DNA of 56,723 nt from Pseudomonadota bacterium (GTDB lineage Bacteria; Desulfobacterota; Desulfobacteria; Desulfobacterales; RPRI01): NCBI GenBank assembly GCA_018901125.1, contig JAHIFE010000159.1, positions 1 to 56,723 of the forward strand, in the 5' to 3' direction. Below the pieces are notes generated by a model. The model did not search any database. It saw only the letters and a program-made list of their open reading frames with translations, and had not been told where the DNA came from. The position numbers were made by a program, and so were the translations under genes. Of the stretch, positions 36,837 through 47,858 are shown one piece after another; positions within the stretch are counted from its first letter, which is position 1; every line of letters begins with the position of its first letter.

Positions 36837-37646
36837 ATGTTTTCAAAAAAAACAATGATAGTAGTCTGTGTAATAATACTTGTGACTGCCAATATCATTG
36901 TGCTCTCAGTTTCCAATAAGCATCGTTCTCCACCGTCCTCTCTTGGTCTTATTGCGTTGGTCGCTATATCCCCTTTCCAGAATGCCCTCACCCAGACAAT
37001 TAATTTTACAAAAAATTTATGGGAGCATTACTTTTTTCTTGTATCAGCGGCTGAGGAAAACGATAGGCTTAAAAAGGAGATGGGGGATATTATTCAAAAG
37101 AACAACGAATATCAGGAAGCAGCACTTTCCAATGATAGACTGCGCAGCTTACTTGATTTCCGCCAAAGCTCACCTGCTGAATCTGTTGCTGCTCAAGTGA
37201 TTTCCATTGATCCTTCCTTATGGCATAAGACATTGATTATTAATAAGGGGAAAGAAAATGGCATTAAAATAGGCCTACCCGTTATTACTCCGGAAGGTAT
37301 CGTTGGTCAGATAATTGATGCTGCTGACCGTTATTCAAGAATATTATTGATTATAGATCAGAACAGTTCCGTAGATGCTGTTGTGCAAAAGATCAGGGCA
37401 CGCGGAATTATCAAAGGCGAGTCTTCAGATCAATGCGTCTTTATATATGTTATGCGAAGGCATGAGATAGAAGTAGGGGATTCTGTAATTACTTCAGGAC
37501 TGGATGGCGTTTTCCCCAAGGGACTCCCTATCGGGAATATTTCAAATATTAACAGGAGAAGTTCAGGTCTTTTTCAGGAAATAAAAGTAACGCCTAATGT
37601 TGATTTCAGAAAACTGGAAGAGGTACTTGTTCTAATAAATAAATAG
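36837..37646 (+). CDS. mreC: Rod shape-determining protein MreC
   Basis: 269 residues. One N-terminal membrane helix (MIVVCVIILVTANIIVLSVS), a coiled coil (EENDRLKKEMGDIIQKNNEY), then the periplasmic beta domain with VISIDPSLWHKTLIINKG, ARGIIKGES and SGLDGVFPKGLPIGNI as in the family. It links MreB to the murein synthases. The TAG stop uses as its last base the first G of MITE copy 3. Taking the 4-bp duplication into account, the original stop was TAA at the same codon, so the insertion left the protein unchanged. Confidence 0.95.
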   Translation: MFSKKTMIVVCVIILVTANIIVLSVSNKHRSPPSSLGLIALVAISPFQNALTQTINFTKNLWEHYFFLVSAAEENDRLKKEMGDIIQKNNEYQEAALSNDRLRSLLDFRQSSPAESVAAQVISIDPSLWHKTLIINKGKENGIKIGLPVITPEGIVGQIIDAADRYSRILLIIDQNSSVDAVVQKIRARGIIKGESSDQCVFIYVMRRHEIEVGDSVITSGLDGVFPKGLPIGNISNINRRSSGLFQEIKVTPNVDFRKLEEVLVLINK

Positions 37647-37787
37647 AGCCAATTGCAAAACGCCCCATTTTGGCCGATCTCTGCGTTGGGCGAAAATTTT
37701 AATCCTCGAAATACTCCATGTATTCCTGCGGTTAAAATTTTCACCCGCCTTGACCTTGACCAAGCTTAAACGTTTTGAAAGTGGCTC
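37646..37787 (-). mobile_element. 142-bp palindromic MITE, copy 3 (between mreC and mreD)
   Basis: Complete reverse-orientation copy. Flanks are AATA on both sides (37642-37645 and 37788-37791), a perfect 4-bp target duplication. It begins at the last base of the mreC stop codon and ends 29 bp before mreD, so it will be transcribed as a long hairpin within the operon mRNA. Confidence 0.95.
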
Positions 37788-37816
37788 AATAAAATAGAAA
37801 TTATATAAAACAATAA

Positions 37817-38344
37817 ATGAAGTATTTTTATTACGCATGCTTATGCCTTATATTGGCGCTTATCCAAACAACGATTGTCCGCTATTTCGAGATATTCAGA
37901 GGATGTTATGATCTTTTGATAGTGGTTGTAGCGTTTCTCGGTCTTTACCGTAATTTTCGTGAAAGCATCCCTGTTATTTTGTTCGCAGGTTTGTTAATGG
38001 ATAACCTGTATAACGGTCCTTTCGGTTTATATATGACATCATATATATGGTTATATATATGCATCAGATGGAGCTCGGTATATTTTAATGTAAGAAGCAG
38101 TATCTTTTTGATCTTTATAGTTGCAGCAGGAGTTTTGTTTGAAAATTTAATTTTCATAAGCTCGTTTATGATGTTTAATCCCGATTTACTCCTTTCCGAA
38201 AATATATCATACAAAATATTTACGCAATTTATATGGGCTCTTCTATCGGGTTATTTTTCTATTATGCTTGTTAAAAAAGTCTATAACGCCTGGTATAAGT
38301 TGTTTAGGCTTCAGGCTGTTGAGCAAAACGGACAAGCATTATAA
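37817..38344 (+). CDS. mreD: Rod shape-determining protein MreD
   Basis: 175 residues, hydrophobic, with about five membrane helices (YYACLCLILALIQTTIVRYF, LLIVVVAFLGLYR, the FGLYMTSYIWLYICI region, IFLIFIVAAGVLFENLIFIS and FIWALLSGYFSIMLV). The IPVILFAGLLMDNLYNGPFG segment is characteristic of MreD. It is a weakly conserved partner of MreC in the elongasome. No strong ribosome binding site is seen, consistent with the MITE having displaced the native upstream sequence. Confidence 0.88.
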   Translation: MKYFYYACLCLILALIQTTIVRYFEIFRGCYDLLIVVVAFLGLYRNFRESIPVILFAGLLMDNLYNGPFGLYMTSYIWLYICIRWSSVYFNVRSSIFLIFIVAAGVLFENLIFISSFMMFNPDLLLSENISYKIFTQFIWALLSGYFSIMLVKKVYNAWYKLFRLQAVEQNGQAL

Positions 38345-38393
38345 CGATATTTCATGCCGGGACGGTTTGGAAATATTAGTTGGTTTTCAGGCG

Positions 38394-40277
38394 ATGGATA
38401 ATTTTTTAAGAAGTACGAACAACAAATGGTTCAGGCATCGTTTGTCAGTGGTTACTTATTTTGTTACCGCTGCATTCGCTCTGCTTTTTCTGCGTTTATT
38501 TTACTTGCAGGTAATAGAAGGTACTGAGTATAGACAACTTTCTGAAAACAACTGCATCCGTTTGCAAAATATAGAATATTCCCGAGGTTTGATTTTCGAT
38601 CGCAACGGGGTTTTGCTTGTTGATAACAGACCTTCTTTTAATCTAAATGTGGTATTAAGTAACGCTAAGCCCGTTGAGTCGACAATTGGCAAGCTTTCTC
38701 AATATACCAATATGCCAGTTGATGGATTGACCTCACAAATTAACGATATAAAAGGCATATCATGCTATAAGCCGTTTTTGTTGAAACAGGACATAGGCAG
38801 GGATATCCTTGCTGCTGTAGAAGCCCACAAATATGATCTGCCGGGGATTTCGGTGGATGTTAAACCTAAAAGACATTATATGCTCGGGAATAGTGCTACA
38901 CATCTTATTGGTTATTTAAGCGAGATAAATGCAAATGAACTAAAAGATAAAAAACATAACGAAAACAGACCTGGTGATTATATCGGCAAGTTTGGAATTG
39001 AAAAATCATTTGAAAAATATCTTACAGGCAAGAGGGGAATACGTCATGTTGAGGTAAATGCAGTTGGTCAGGTTATAAGAGTGCTGAAAACTGTTGATGC
39101 TGAAGCAGGTGATAATCTTTACCTGACAATCGATGAGCGTATTCAAAGAAAAGCTGAAGAGCTTTTAGAAGGTAAAGCCGGTGCTGTAGTTGCAATGGAA
39201 CCTTCATCCGGTGAAATTTTGGCATTAGCCAGCAGTCCTACTTTCGATTCTAATATATTTGTATCGGGCATGTCACATGATGAATGGGAAAATCTCATAT
39301 CGAATCCTAACCGCCCCATAGAAAATAAAGCTATCAAAGGAGCCTATCCCCCGGCCTCTACCTATAAAATAATAACCGCCATTGCAGGTTTGGAAGAAAA
39401 AATTATTGATATCAATACATCATTCTACTGCCCTGGTTATCTAACTCATGGCAACCGGAAATACATGTGCTGGAAAAGGGGAGGACATGGCCGGGTTAAT
39501 GTTGTAAGAGCGCTTGCGGAATCTTGTGACGTATTTTTTTATAACGTTGGGCAGAAGCTTGATATTGACAGGCTCGGATGGTATGCCAAATCCAGCGGGC
39601 TTGGCTCTCCTACAGGTATTGATTTGGAACAAGAAGGAGCGGGTTTGATTCCATCTACTACATGGAAAAGAAAAAGATTTGGATTTCCATGGACCAGTGG
39701 AGAGAATCTTTCAGCGGTTATCGGGCAGGGTTATAATCTCGTCACTCCTATTCAGTTACTGCTTCTGATATCAGAAATAGCCAATGGAGGAGAGAGGATC
39801 AAACCTTTGGTTGTAAAAAAAATAATGAGTCCGGAAGGAAAGCTTATTATTGAAAGCAAGCCTGAAAAACTTGGCCGGATTCCTGCTAGCCAAAAAACAA
39901 TTGATATTATCCGACAAGGGTTATGTGATGCAGTTAATAAAAATTACGGCACAGCCTATCGGTCACGTTTTGGCGGCGAAATTGAGATGTGTGGTAAAAC
40001 AGGTACTGCACAGGTTGTTAGCAGAAAGCAAGATGAAAGTAACTATGATAAAAAAATAACGGCTTACCTTCATAAATCTCACGCATTGTTTGTTTGTTAT
40101 GCTCCGTCAAATGATCCAAAAATTGCGATAGCCGTAATTATTGAACATGGCGAGCACGGGGCAAGCTCCGCTGCACCGATCGCAAAAGAGCTTGTTCAAG
40201 CTTATTTAAATCCAACAAATGAAGAAAACCAAACTTCATCCAACGAAGCTGTGGATTACAACCCAATTTATGATTAG
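38394..40277 (+). CDS. mrdA: Penicillin-binding protein 2 (elongation-specific transpeptidase)
   Basis: 627 residues (E. coli PBP2 has 633) from the ATG at 38394, 49 bp after mreD; an upstream in-frame start at 38268 would overlap mreD and is rejected. It has an N-terminal membrane anchor (VVTYFVTAAFALLFLRLFYL), a pedestal domain with SRGLIFDRNGVLLVDNRPSF, and transpeptidase motifs: STYK in GAYPPASTYKIITAI, the S-x-D of ESCDVFFYNVG, and KTGTAQV. It crosslinks new wall during elongation with RodA, encoded next after MITE copy 4. Confidence 0.95.
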   Translation: MDNFLRSTNNKWFRHRLSVVTYFVTAAFALLFLRLFYLQVIEGTEYRQLSENNCIRLQNIEYSRGLIFDRNGVLLVDNRPSFNLNVVLSNAKPVESTIGKLSQYTNMPVDGLTSQINDIKGISCYKPFLLKQDIGRDILAAVEAHKYDLPGISVDVKPKRHYMLGNSATHLIGYLSEINANELKDKKHNENRPGDYIGKFGIEKSFEKYLTGKRGIRHVEVNAVGQVIRVLKTVDAEAGDNLYLTIDERIQRKAEELLEGKAGAVVAMEPSSGEILALASSPTFDSNIFVSGMSHDEWENLISNPNRPIENKAIKGAYPPASTYKIITAIAGLEEKIIDINTSFYCPGYLTHGNRKYMCWKRGGHGRVNVVRALAESCDVFFYNVGQKLDIDRLGWYAKSSGLGSPTGIDLEQEGAGLIPSTTWKRKRFGFPWTSGENLSAVIGQGYNLVTPIQLLLLISEIANGGERIKPLVVKKIMSPEGKLIIESKPEKLGRIPASQKTIDIIRQGLCDAVNKNYGTAYRSRFGGEIEMCGKTGTAQVVSRKQDESNYDKKITAYLHKSHALFVCYAPSNDPKIAIAVIIEHGEHGASSAAPIAKELVQAYLNPTNEENQTSSNEAVDYNPIYD

Positions 40278-40386
40278 TGTTTGAAAATAGATAAAGGGCG
40301 GTTTTTATGAAAGTATTTGCATTGATTTAAAATAAAAAGAATTGAACGTACATTGAATATAGAATATAGAAGTTCGAAATTCATCA

Positions 40387-40528
40387 GAGCCAGTTTCAAA
40401 ACGTCCCATTTTGGCCGATCTCTACGTTGGATGAAAATTTTAATCCTCGAAATACTCCATGTATTCCTGCGGTTAAAATTTTCATCCGCCTTGACCTTGA
40501 CCAAACTGAAACGTTTTGAAAGTGGCTC
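40387..40528 (-). mobile_element. 142-bp palindromic MITE, copy 4 (between mrdA and rodA)
   Basis: Complete reverse-orientation copy with ATCA on both sides (40383-40386 and 40529-40532), a perfect 4-bp target duplication. The central arms (GGATGAAAATTTTAA and TTAAAATTTTCATCC) match perfectly over 15 bp. It ends 38 bp before the rodA start; a short upstream extension of the rodA frame runs into it. Confidence 0.95.
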
Positions 40529-40566
40529 ATCAATATTCGTTATCCAACAGGATTATTTGCTGCAAA

Positions 40567-41670
40567 ATGATTGACCGCAGACTTGTTCAAAATTTTGACT
40601 GGAAATTACTCGGCCTTACCCTTATTCTTTCTTTAGTAGGGGCTATGACACTATACAGCGCTGTAACTTCAGGAAAATCAACCATACACGATGTTCTTTT
40701 TTATAAACAAATCATATGGTACACTGTAGGCATTGTGCTCATGATTTTTTCTTTTTTGTTTAATTATAAAGCGATAGACAGGTGGGCTTTTATAATATAT
40801 GGATTTTGCGTTCTACTTCTTCTGCTTGTTTTGTTTTTTGGAAAATATGCAGGAGGCTCAAGGCGTTGGCTGATAATAGGACCAATAACATTTCAACCGT
40901 CCGAATTTGCCAAACTTGCCGTTATTTTTGTTCTTGCCAGGTATTATTCTAAAACCGCTAGCACTAATGGATTGTGCCTGAGTGAATTAATAGTCCCTGT
41001 GATATTATGCATGATTCCTTTTGTTTTAATTGTGCTGCAACCAGATTTGGGGACAGCGATGCTTATTCTCTTAATAGCAGCATCCATGTCGTTATTTGTA
41101 AAAATTGAAAAGAAAGCTTTTGTTTTTATCATAGCGAGCATAAGCGTCGCAATTCCAACGATTTGGTTTTTTCTAAGAGATTATCAGAAAAAAAGGATTA
41201 TTACTTTTTTAAACCCCGAGCACGATCCTCTTGGTGCAGGATATCATATCATTCAGTCAAAAATTGCAATCGGTTCAGGAATGATATCAGGCAAGGGGTT
41301 TCTCAAGGGAACTCAAAGCGCCCTGTCTTTTTTGCCTGAACAGCAAACAGATTTTATTTTTTCCGTATTTGCTGAGGAATGGGGATTTATAGGCTGTTTG
41401 ATTTTACTCCTTGTTTTTTTTATGTTTATTGCAAGGTGCTTAAAAATATCGTATGGCAGCAGAAATCCTTTTGGAGCCATTTTGTCTTTCGGAATTACTG
41501 CTATGATTTTGTGGCACATTGTTGTAAATATGGGAATGGCTATGGGTTTGATGCCGGTTGTTGGTGTAACATTACCTTTCATCAGTTACGGCGGATCATC
41601 TATTATAATTATACTTACCAGCATAGGCATCATGCTGAATATCAGCATGAGAAGGTTTTTATTCGATTAA
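40567..41670 (+). CDS. rodA: Peptidoglycan glycosyltransferase RodA (SEDS family)
   Basis: 367 residues (E. coli 370) from the ATG at 40567; an earlier ATG at 40516 lies in the MITE. Ten membrane helices are apparent. SEDS signatures are GGSRRWLIIGPITFQPSEFA, VLQPDLGTAMLIL (with the catalytic Asp), FLPEQQTDFIFSVFAEEWGF and GVTLPFISYGGSS. It polymerises glycan strands from lipid II in the inner membrane as the partner of PBP2. MITE copy 5 begins 5 bp after the stop. Confidence 0.95.
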   Translation: MIDRRLVQNFDWKLLGLTLILSLVGAMTLYSAVTSGKSTIHDVLFYKQIIWYTVGIVLMIFSFLFNYKAIDRWAFIIYGFCVLLLLLVLFFGKYAGGSRRWLIIGPITFQPSEFAKLAVIFVLARYYSKTASTNGLCLSELIVPVILCMIPFVLIVLQPDLGTAMLILLIAASMSLFVKIEKKAFVFIIASISVAIPTIWFFLRDYQKKRIITFLNPEHDPLGAGYHIIQSKIAIGSGMISGKGFLKGTQSALSFLPEQQTDFIFSVFAEEWGFIGCLILLLVFFMFIARCLKISYGSRNPFGAILSFGITAMILWHIVVNMGMAMGLMPVVGVTLPFISYGGSSIIIILTSIGIMLNISMRRFLFD

Positions 41671-41674
41671 TTTG

Positions 41675-41816
41675 GAGCCAGTTTCAAAACGCCCTATTTT
41701 GGCCGATCTCTGCGTTGGGCTCAAATTTCAATCCTCGAAATACCCAATGTATTCCTGTGGTTGAAATTTTCTCCAGCCTTGAGCTTGACCAAACTGAAAC
41801 GTTTTGAAAGTGGCTC
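41675..41816 (-). mobile_element. 142-bp palindromic MITE, copy 5 (after rodA)
   Basis: Complete reverse-orientation copy with TTTG on both sides (41671-41674 and 41817-41820), a perfect 4-bp target duplication. Its central arms differ from the others in a compensatory way (AAATTTCAA paired with TTGAAATTT in place of the usual AAAATTTTAA and TTAAAATTTT). The palindrome is thus kept while the sequence changes. Confidence 0.95.
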
Positions 41817-41900
41817 TTTGTTTTGATTACCAAATACCAAAGATAGATATTAGCAAGGAAAAAATGAATTTATAACAGATAAAATATTTACAAAAAACCT

Positions 41901-41930
41901 TTGACAAGTTGTTGATACTGGTGTTATAGA
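41901..41930 (+). promoter_or_regulatory. Candidate sigma-70 promoter of the atp operon
   Basis: A perfect TTGACA (41901-41906) with TTATAG or TATAGA 17 or 18 nt downstream (41924-41930). It lies 400 nt before the first atp gene, leaving a long untranslated leader. Confidence 0.6.
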
Positions 41931-42335
41931 GCGCCAGATTTAACAATATTGAAAAAAGGTGCGATTCAGACGGCAAAGCAAAAAACATCATAAGCTAAGC
42001 GGGCTGATTGTAAGTAATTGAATATATTTTTTCGGATACTGTATTATATGATACATAATGTTAAATCGGTTACACTCTAATGCTTAGCGGGAAAGAGTTG
42101 GACTTTTTAATCCGTTAGATTTTATTTAATAAATTGTTTGGCCGTTGTAAAATATCATTTTATTCACGTTGGTATTTTTGCAATAAATAAATTTACAATG
42201 CTTCAAATCAGATAGGGCATTGGAATTTAAACTTGCAGAAGGTACGTTCGTTAAGTGCTGTGAAATATACCATAGCAGAAATGAATGTTTTCAAGGGTCG
42301 TTTTATATCAAATTGTTTGTTATGGAGGCTGCAAT

Positions 42336-42761
42336 ATGATTAATGTTGATATATCTGTTATTACGCAGATCGTCAATTTTCTCTTTATTATTTGGGCAAT
42401 GAATATAGTATTATACAAACCTATTCGAAAAATCCTTATAGAGAGAAAAGAAAAAATAAACGGCCTAGAGCAAGGTATTGATAAAATAAACAAAAGTATT
42501 CAGGAAAAAGAAGATTCTTATGCTTTGGGAATTAAAAATGCAAGATCAGAAGGACAGAAAGAGAAAGAAGCCTTATTGTCCGTCGCGCAGAATGAAGAGC
42601 AACAATTGATTGATAAAATAAACAAAAAAGCCCAGGAAGATCTTGCCCAGATGCGTGGGAAAATCGTCAAGGATACCGAAAGCGTCAGAAAATTATTGCT
42701 TAATGAAGTTGATGCCTGTGCTGATGCCGTTTGTCAAAAAATTCTGGGGAGGGTTGTTTAA
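42336..42761 (+). CDS. ATP synthase F0 subunit b'
   Basis: 141 residues from the ATG at 42336, which has GGAGG upstream (the longer frame from 42285 has none). One N-terminal membrane helix (VITQIVNFLFIIWAMNIVLY) ends in YKPIRKILIERK, then a long charged coiled coil typical of the b/b' stalk. The TAA stop overlaps the next ATG (TAATG). With b it forms the heterodimeric peripheral stalk found in many delta-proteobacteria and phototrophs. Confidence 0.87.
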   Translation: MINVDISVITQIVNFLFIIWAMNIVLYKPIRKILIERKEKINGLEQGIDKINKSIQEKEDSYALGIKNARSEGQKEKEALLSVAQNEEQQLIDKINKKAQEDLAQMRGKIVKDTESVRKLLLNEVDACADAVCQKILGRVV

Positions 42762-43360
42762 TGAAAATTCCTTTTGTCAAACATAAGAGCTGTATATTTA
42801 TAGTATTCTTTTTGTTTTTTCTTTTGTTCTTTTCTGCAGGTATCGGCCTTTGCTCATCAGGTGGTGAGGGCGGCGGTCATAAAGTGGTTTGGTTACCTAC
42901 CGATACATATCGTGTTATGAATTTTGCGGCATTGGCCATCGGTCTTTTCCTTTTGCTGAGAAAACCGGCTGCAAACGCTCTTAGCGATCGAATTAAAGGC
43001 ATAAAAGAGCAGTTAAGCGAACTGGAAGCACAGAAATCTGATGCAGAAAAAAATATGCTGCAATGTAACGACAGAGTAGTCAAGCTTGATAAAGAATCTG
43101 AAAAAATAATTGCTGAATATTTAAAACAGGGTGAAGAAGCAAAAGTAAGAATACTTGAAGCTGCAAACTCTTCAGTTGTAAAACTAGAGGAGCAGGCCAG
43201 CCGGAACATCGAACATGAATTTAAGCAGGCACGATTAAAGTTGCAGGAAGAGGTAATTATAAACGCTTTGGAAAAAGCTGAAGAAAAAATAAAAAGTAAA
43301 ATTACCGCAAAAGACCAAGAATTACTAGTAAATGAATATTTAGAGAAGGTGGTGGCATAG
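42761..43360 (+). CDS. atpF: ATP synthase F0 subunit b
   Basis: 199 residues from the ATG at 42761. Unlike most b subunits it begins with a signal-like hydrophobic segment (CIFIVFFLFFLLFFSAGIGL) and a Gly-rich linker before the true membrane helix (MNFAALAIGLFLLLRKPA). Such an N-terminal extension is known from other Desulfobacterota. A long coiled coil follows (LSELEAQKSDAEKNML). It joins F1 to the a subunit. The next start codon (GTG) shares its first base with this stop codon. Confidence 0.88.
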   Translation: MKIPFVKHKSCIFIVFFLFFLLFFSAGIGLCSSGGEGGGHKVVWLPTDTYRVMNFAALAIGLFLLLRKPAANALSDRIKGIKEQLSELEAQKSDAEKNMLQCNDRVVKLDKESEKIIAEYLKQGEEAKVRILEAANSSVVKLEEQASRNIEHEFKQARLKLQEEVIINALEKAEEKIKSKITAKDQELLVNEYLEKVVA

Positions 43361-43911
43361 TGAAAAATTTAGCTATATCAAGGCGTTATGCTAAGGCACT
43401 TCTTCTTATCGGCAAAGAGGACGGGAATGCTGAAGTTTACAGAAATGAGCTGGATGAGTTAACCAGAATGATTGTAAAAGAAAAAGGCCTTGAACAGGCG
43501 CTCACAAACCCGCTATATGATGCCGCAGCACGCAAAAAAGTTTTACAAATTATAATTGAAAAAATGAAACTTTCGAAAGCAATGAGATCATTCCTTCTTC
43601 TGTTATTTGATAAAGGTCGAATAGGGTTTATAATTACTATTAACGAATTTTATCAGAAACTGGCTGATGAACTTAAAAACGTTGCAAGAGCCAGTCTGGT
43701 TTCGGCTACAGAACTTAAATCCGAAACCGTAGAAAAGATCCGTAATACTCTGTCAAAAATGACAGGTAAAGTTATTGTTCTGGATGTCAGAGTAGATTCC
43801 GGTCTTATTGGTGGTGTGGTTTCCAGAATAGGTGATCTTGTTTTGGATGGTAGCATCAAAACACAATTGCTCAACATGAGAGAATCTTTAAAAAGGGGTG
43901 AGAGTGTATAA
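43360..43911 (+). CDS. atpH: ATP synthase F1 subunit delta
   Basis: 183 residues, GTG start at 43360. The N-terminal helical domain ([20 protein letters not shown]) and the conserved C-terminus ([20 protein letters not shown], then SIKTQL) are clear. It caps the F1 head and binds the b stalk. Its stop overlaps the atpA start (TAATG), so the genes are translationally coupled. Confidence 0.93.
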   Translation: MKNLAISRRYAKALLLIGKEDGNAEVYRNELDELTRMIVKEKGLEQALTNPLYDAAARKKVLQIIIEKMKLSKAMRSFLLLLFDKGRIGFIITINEFYQKLADELKNVARASLVSATELKSETVEKIRNTLSKMTGKVIVLDVRVDSGLIGGVVSRIGDLVLDGSIKTQLLNMRESLKRGESV

Positions 43912-45428
43912 TGGAATTAAGAGCTGAAGAAATAAGTCAGATAATTAAAGGTCAGATTGCTGATTATGACAAGAAAGTAGAGTTGAGCGAAACCGGTGTT
44001 GTCTTGTCAGTTGGTGATGGTATTGCCAGGGTATACGGACTAGAAAAAGCGATGTCTTTGGAATTGGTTGAATTCCCTGGTGGAATCTTGGGTCTGGTGC
44101 TTAACCTTGAAGAAGATAACGTGGGTATCGCCGTTATGGGCGAAGTTACCCATATTAAAGAAGGTGATGTTGTTAAACGCACAGGCCGTATTGCTCAGGT
44201 TCCGGTTGGTGAACCGGTTCTGGGGCGTGTTGTGTCTGCTGTCGGTGAACCTATTGATGGTAAAGGCCCGATAGATGCTAAAGAGTTCAGAAGAGTTGAA
44301 ATGGTGGCACCTGGTGTTATCGCCAGAAAAAGCGTTCATGAGTCAATGCTGACAGGTCTTAAAGCAATTGATGCTATGACTCCGGTTGGCCGTGGTCAGC
44401 GTGAACTTATTATTGGCGACCGCCAGATTGGAAAAACTGCTATAGCGATAGATTCTATTCTGAGCCAGAAAGGGCAGAATGTTTATTGTATTTATGTTGC
44501 TTGCGGCCAGAAAAAATCGACAGTTGCCCAGGTTGTCTCCGTTCTGGAAAAACACGGCGCGATGGAATATACGACGGTTGTAGCAGCTTGTGCAAGCGAT
44601 CCTGCAACATTACAGTATGTGGCACCCTATGCAGGTTGTGCTATGGTGGAATATTTCCGTGATAAAGGTCAGCATGCATTAATTATTTATGACGATCTTT
44701 CAAAGCAGGCTGCTGCTTATCGTCAGGTTTCACTTCTTTTGAGACGTCCGCCAGGACGAGAAGCTTATCCTGGAGATATTTTTTATAACCATTCCAGACT
44801 CCTTGAACGTTCATGCAAGTTAAATGATGAACTTGGTGCAGGTTCACTTACTGCCTTACCAATTATAGAAACTCAGGCAGGTGACGTTTCCGCTTATATT
44901 CCAACAAATGTTATATCAATTACTGACGGGCAGATATATCTTGAGCCGAGTCTTTTCTTTGCTGGAGTTAGACCGGCAATAAATGTTGGTCTTTCGGTAT
45001 CAAGAGTTGGAGGAGCTGCTCAGGTCAAAGCCATGAAGCAGGTTGCCGGAAGCCTAAGGCTGGATCTTGCCCAGTATCGTGAACTTGAAGCTTTTGCTGC
45101 TTTTGGAAGTGATCTTGATAAAGCTACACAAAGACAGCTTACACGAGGGGCGCGGCTTGTTGAAATATTAAAGCAGCCACAATATAAACCTCTTTCTATG
45201 GAAAAACAGGTAACAATTCTTTATGCCGGAACCAGAGGTTTTCTTGATAATTATCCGATAAATGTTCTTGCTAAATATGAGGCCGGTCTATTTGCTTTTA
45301 TTTCAGATAGATATCCTCAAATATTCACAGAGCTTGCCGATAAAAAAGCCATAAGTGATGAGCTTGATAAGATTATGACCGAAGCTCTTAAAGCTTATGA
45401 TGAAGAATTTAAAGATACAATAAAATAA
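43911..45428 (+). CDS. atpA: ATP synthase F1 subunit alpha
   Basis: 505 residues. Walker A is [49 protein letters not shown] and [18 protein letters not shown] are family signatures, the last bearing the arginine finger region. It forms the non-catalytic nucleotide sites in the alpha3beta3 head. Confidence 0.97.
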   Translation: MELRAEEISQIIKGQIADYDKKVELSETGVVLSVGDGIARVYGLEKAMSLELVEFPGGILGLVLNLEEDNVGIAVMGEVTHIKEGDVVKRTGRIAQVPVGEPVLGRVVSAVGEPIDGKGPIDAKEFRRVEMVAPGVIARKSVHESMLTGLKAIDAMTPVGRGQRELIIGDRQIGKTAIAIDSILSQKGQNVYCIYVACGQKKSTVAQVVSVLEKHGAMEYTTVVAACASDPATLQYVAPYAGCAMVEYFRDKGQHALIIYDDLSKQAAAYRQVSLLLRRPPGREAYPGDIFYNHSRLLERSCKLNDELGAGSLTALPIIETQAGDVSAYIPTNVISITDGQIYLEPSLFFAGVRPAINVGLSVSRVGGAAQVKAMKQVAGSLRLDLAQYRELEAFAAFGSDLDKATQRQLTRGARLVEILKQPQYKPLSMEKQVTILYAGTRGFLDNYPINVLAKYEAGLFAFISDRYPQIFTELADKKAISDELDKIMTEALKAYDEEFKDTIK

Positions 45429-45485
45429 AGCAAACCGGAATTTTATAAATAATCTGTTTTGCGTGATATATAAAGGTTGACTTAA

Positions 45486-46376
45486 ATGGCAACATTAAAA
45501 GATGTCCAAATAAAAATAGGCGCGGTAAAGAAGACTAAGCAGATAACAAAAGCTATGAATATGGTTGCTGCTTCAAGACTTAGAGGTGCTCAAACCAGTA
45601 TGACCGGTTTCAGGCCATATGCAAGCAAATTTGCAGAAGTTTTGGGAAGTCTTGCCGAACGTGGTGGCAGTGGAGCAGCTCCATTACTTGCCATACGTGA
45701 AAAGATTTCAAAAATAAATATCGTTCTTTGTACTTCGGACAGAGGTTTGTGCGGTGGATTTAATGCAAACCTTATTGGAAAAGCGGAATCATTCGCTAAA
45801 GAAAAAGCAGCTTCGGATATCAAGGTTTCTTTTACTAACTATGGTAAAAAAGGGAGAGACTGGGTAAGAAAAAGTGATTATGAAATTGAAAGTGAATACA
45901 TCGGAGTTGTAGGAGGAAAATTCGGATTTAATGTTTCTGTTAATGCAGGAAGAAAGCTTATAGATGGATTTTTAAACGGAGAATATGATGAAGTCTACGT
46001 AGTCTATTCTGAATTTGTAAGTGCGGCCAGACAGATCCCGGTAATCAAGCAGCTTCTTCCGATACCGCCTCTTGAAATAATTGAAAAGAGCGAAGATGAA
46101 ACCAAACAATATCTTCCTGAGCATATATGTGAGCCGTCCCCAGCTGAACTGCTGAACGAAATGCTCCCAAAAAATGTGTATGTTCAGATTTACAGCGCTC
46201 TTTTAGAAACATCAACAAGTGAACATGCTGCAAGAATGGCTGCAATGAACAATGCAACCAAGGCATGCAATGACATTATTGAGAGTCTTACTCTGGCTTA
46301 CAATAAGGCCCGGCAGTCTGCTATCACCTCGGATCTCATGGATATTGTAGGCGGAGCAGAAGCGCTTAAAGGGTAA
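45486..46376 (+). CDS. atpG: ATP synthase F1 subunit gamma
   Basis: 296 residues. The N-terminal helix (KIGAVKKTKQITKAMNMVAA, then SRLRGAQ), CTSDRGLCGGFNANL in the Rossmann part, and the C-terminal helix with EHAARMAAMNNATKACNDII are all canonical. It is the rotating central shaft. It starts 57 bp after atpA. Confidence 0.96.
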   Translation: MATLKDVQIKIGAVKKTKQITKAMNMVAASRLRGAQTSMTGFRPYASKFAEVLGSLAERGGSGAAPLLAIREKISKINIVLCTSDRGLCGGFNANLIGKAESFAKEKAASDIKVSFTNYGKKGRDWVRKSDYEIESEYIGVVGGKFGFNVSVNAGRKLIDGFLNGEYDEVYVVYSEFVSAARQIPVIKQLLPIPPLEIIEKSEDETKQYLPEHICEPSPAELLNEMLPKNVYVQIYSALLETSTSEHAARMAAMNNATKACNDIIESLTLAYNKARQSAITSDLMDIVGGAEALKG

Positions 46377-46421
46377 GAACTGAATATACCGTGTATAGTT
46401 TAGTTTATAGGAGGTCTATAG

Positions 46422-47840
<1,419 letters not shown>

Positions 47841-47858
47841 TATGTGAGGATAACTTAT

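Larger units (their letters stand above)
41671..42335. other. Region between rodA and the ATP synthase operon
   Basis: MITE copy 5 occupies 41675-41816. The rest is AT-rich leader sequence carrying the strong promoter candidate at 41901-41930 and about 400 nt of untranslated leader before the first atp gene. GGAGG lies just before 42336. No coding sequence or clear riboswitch is seen. Confidence 0.5.

Noticed and set aside
40353-40574. 73-codon open frame over MITE copy 4
   Set aside because: It is the repeat read in one frame and overlaps the rodA start; similar frames at other copies differ by stops.
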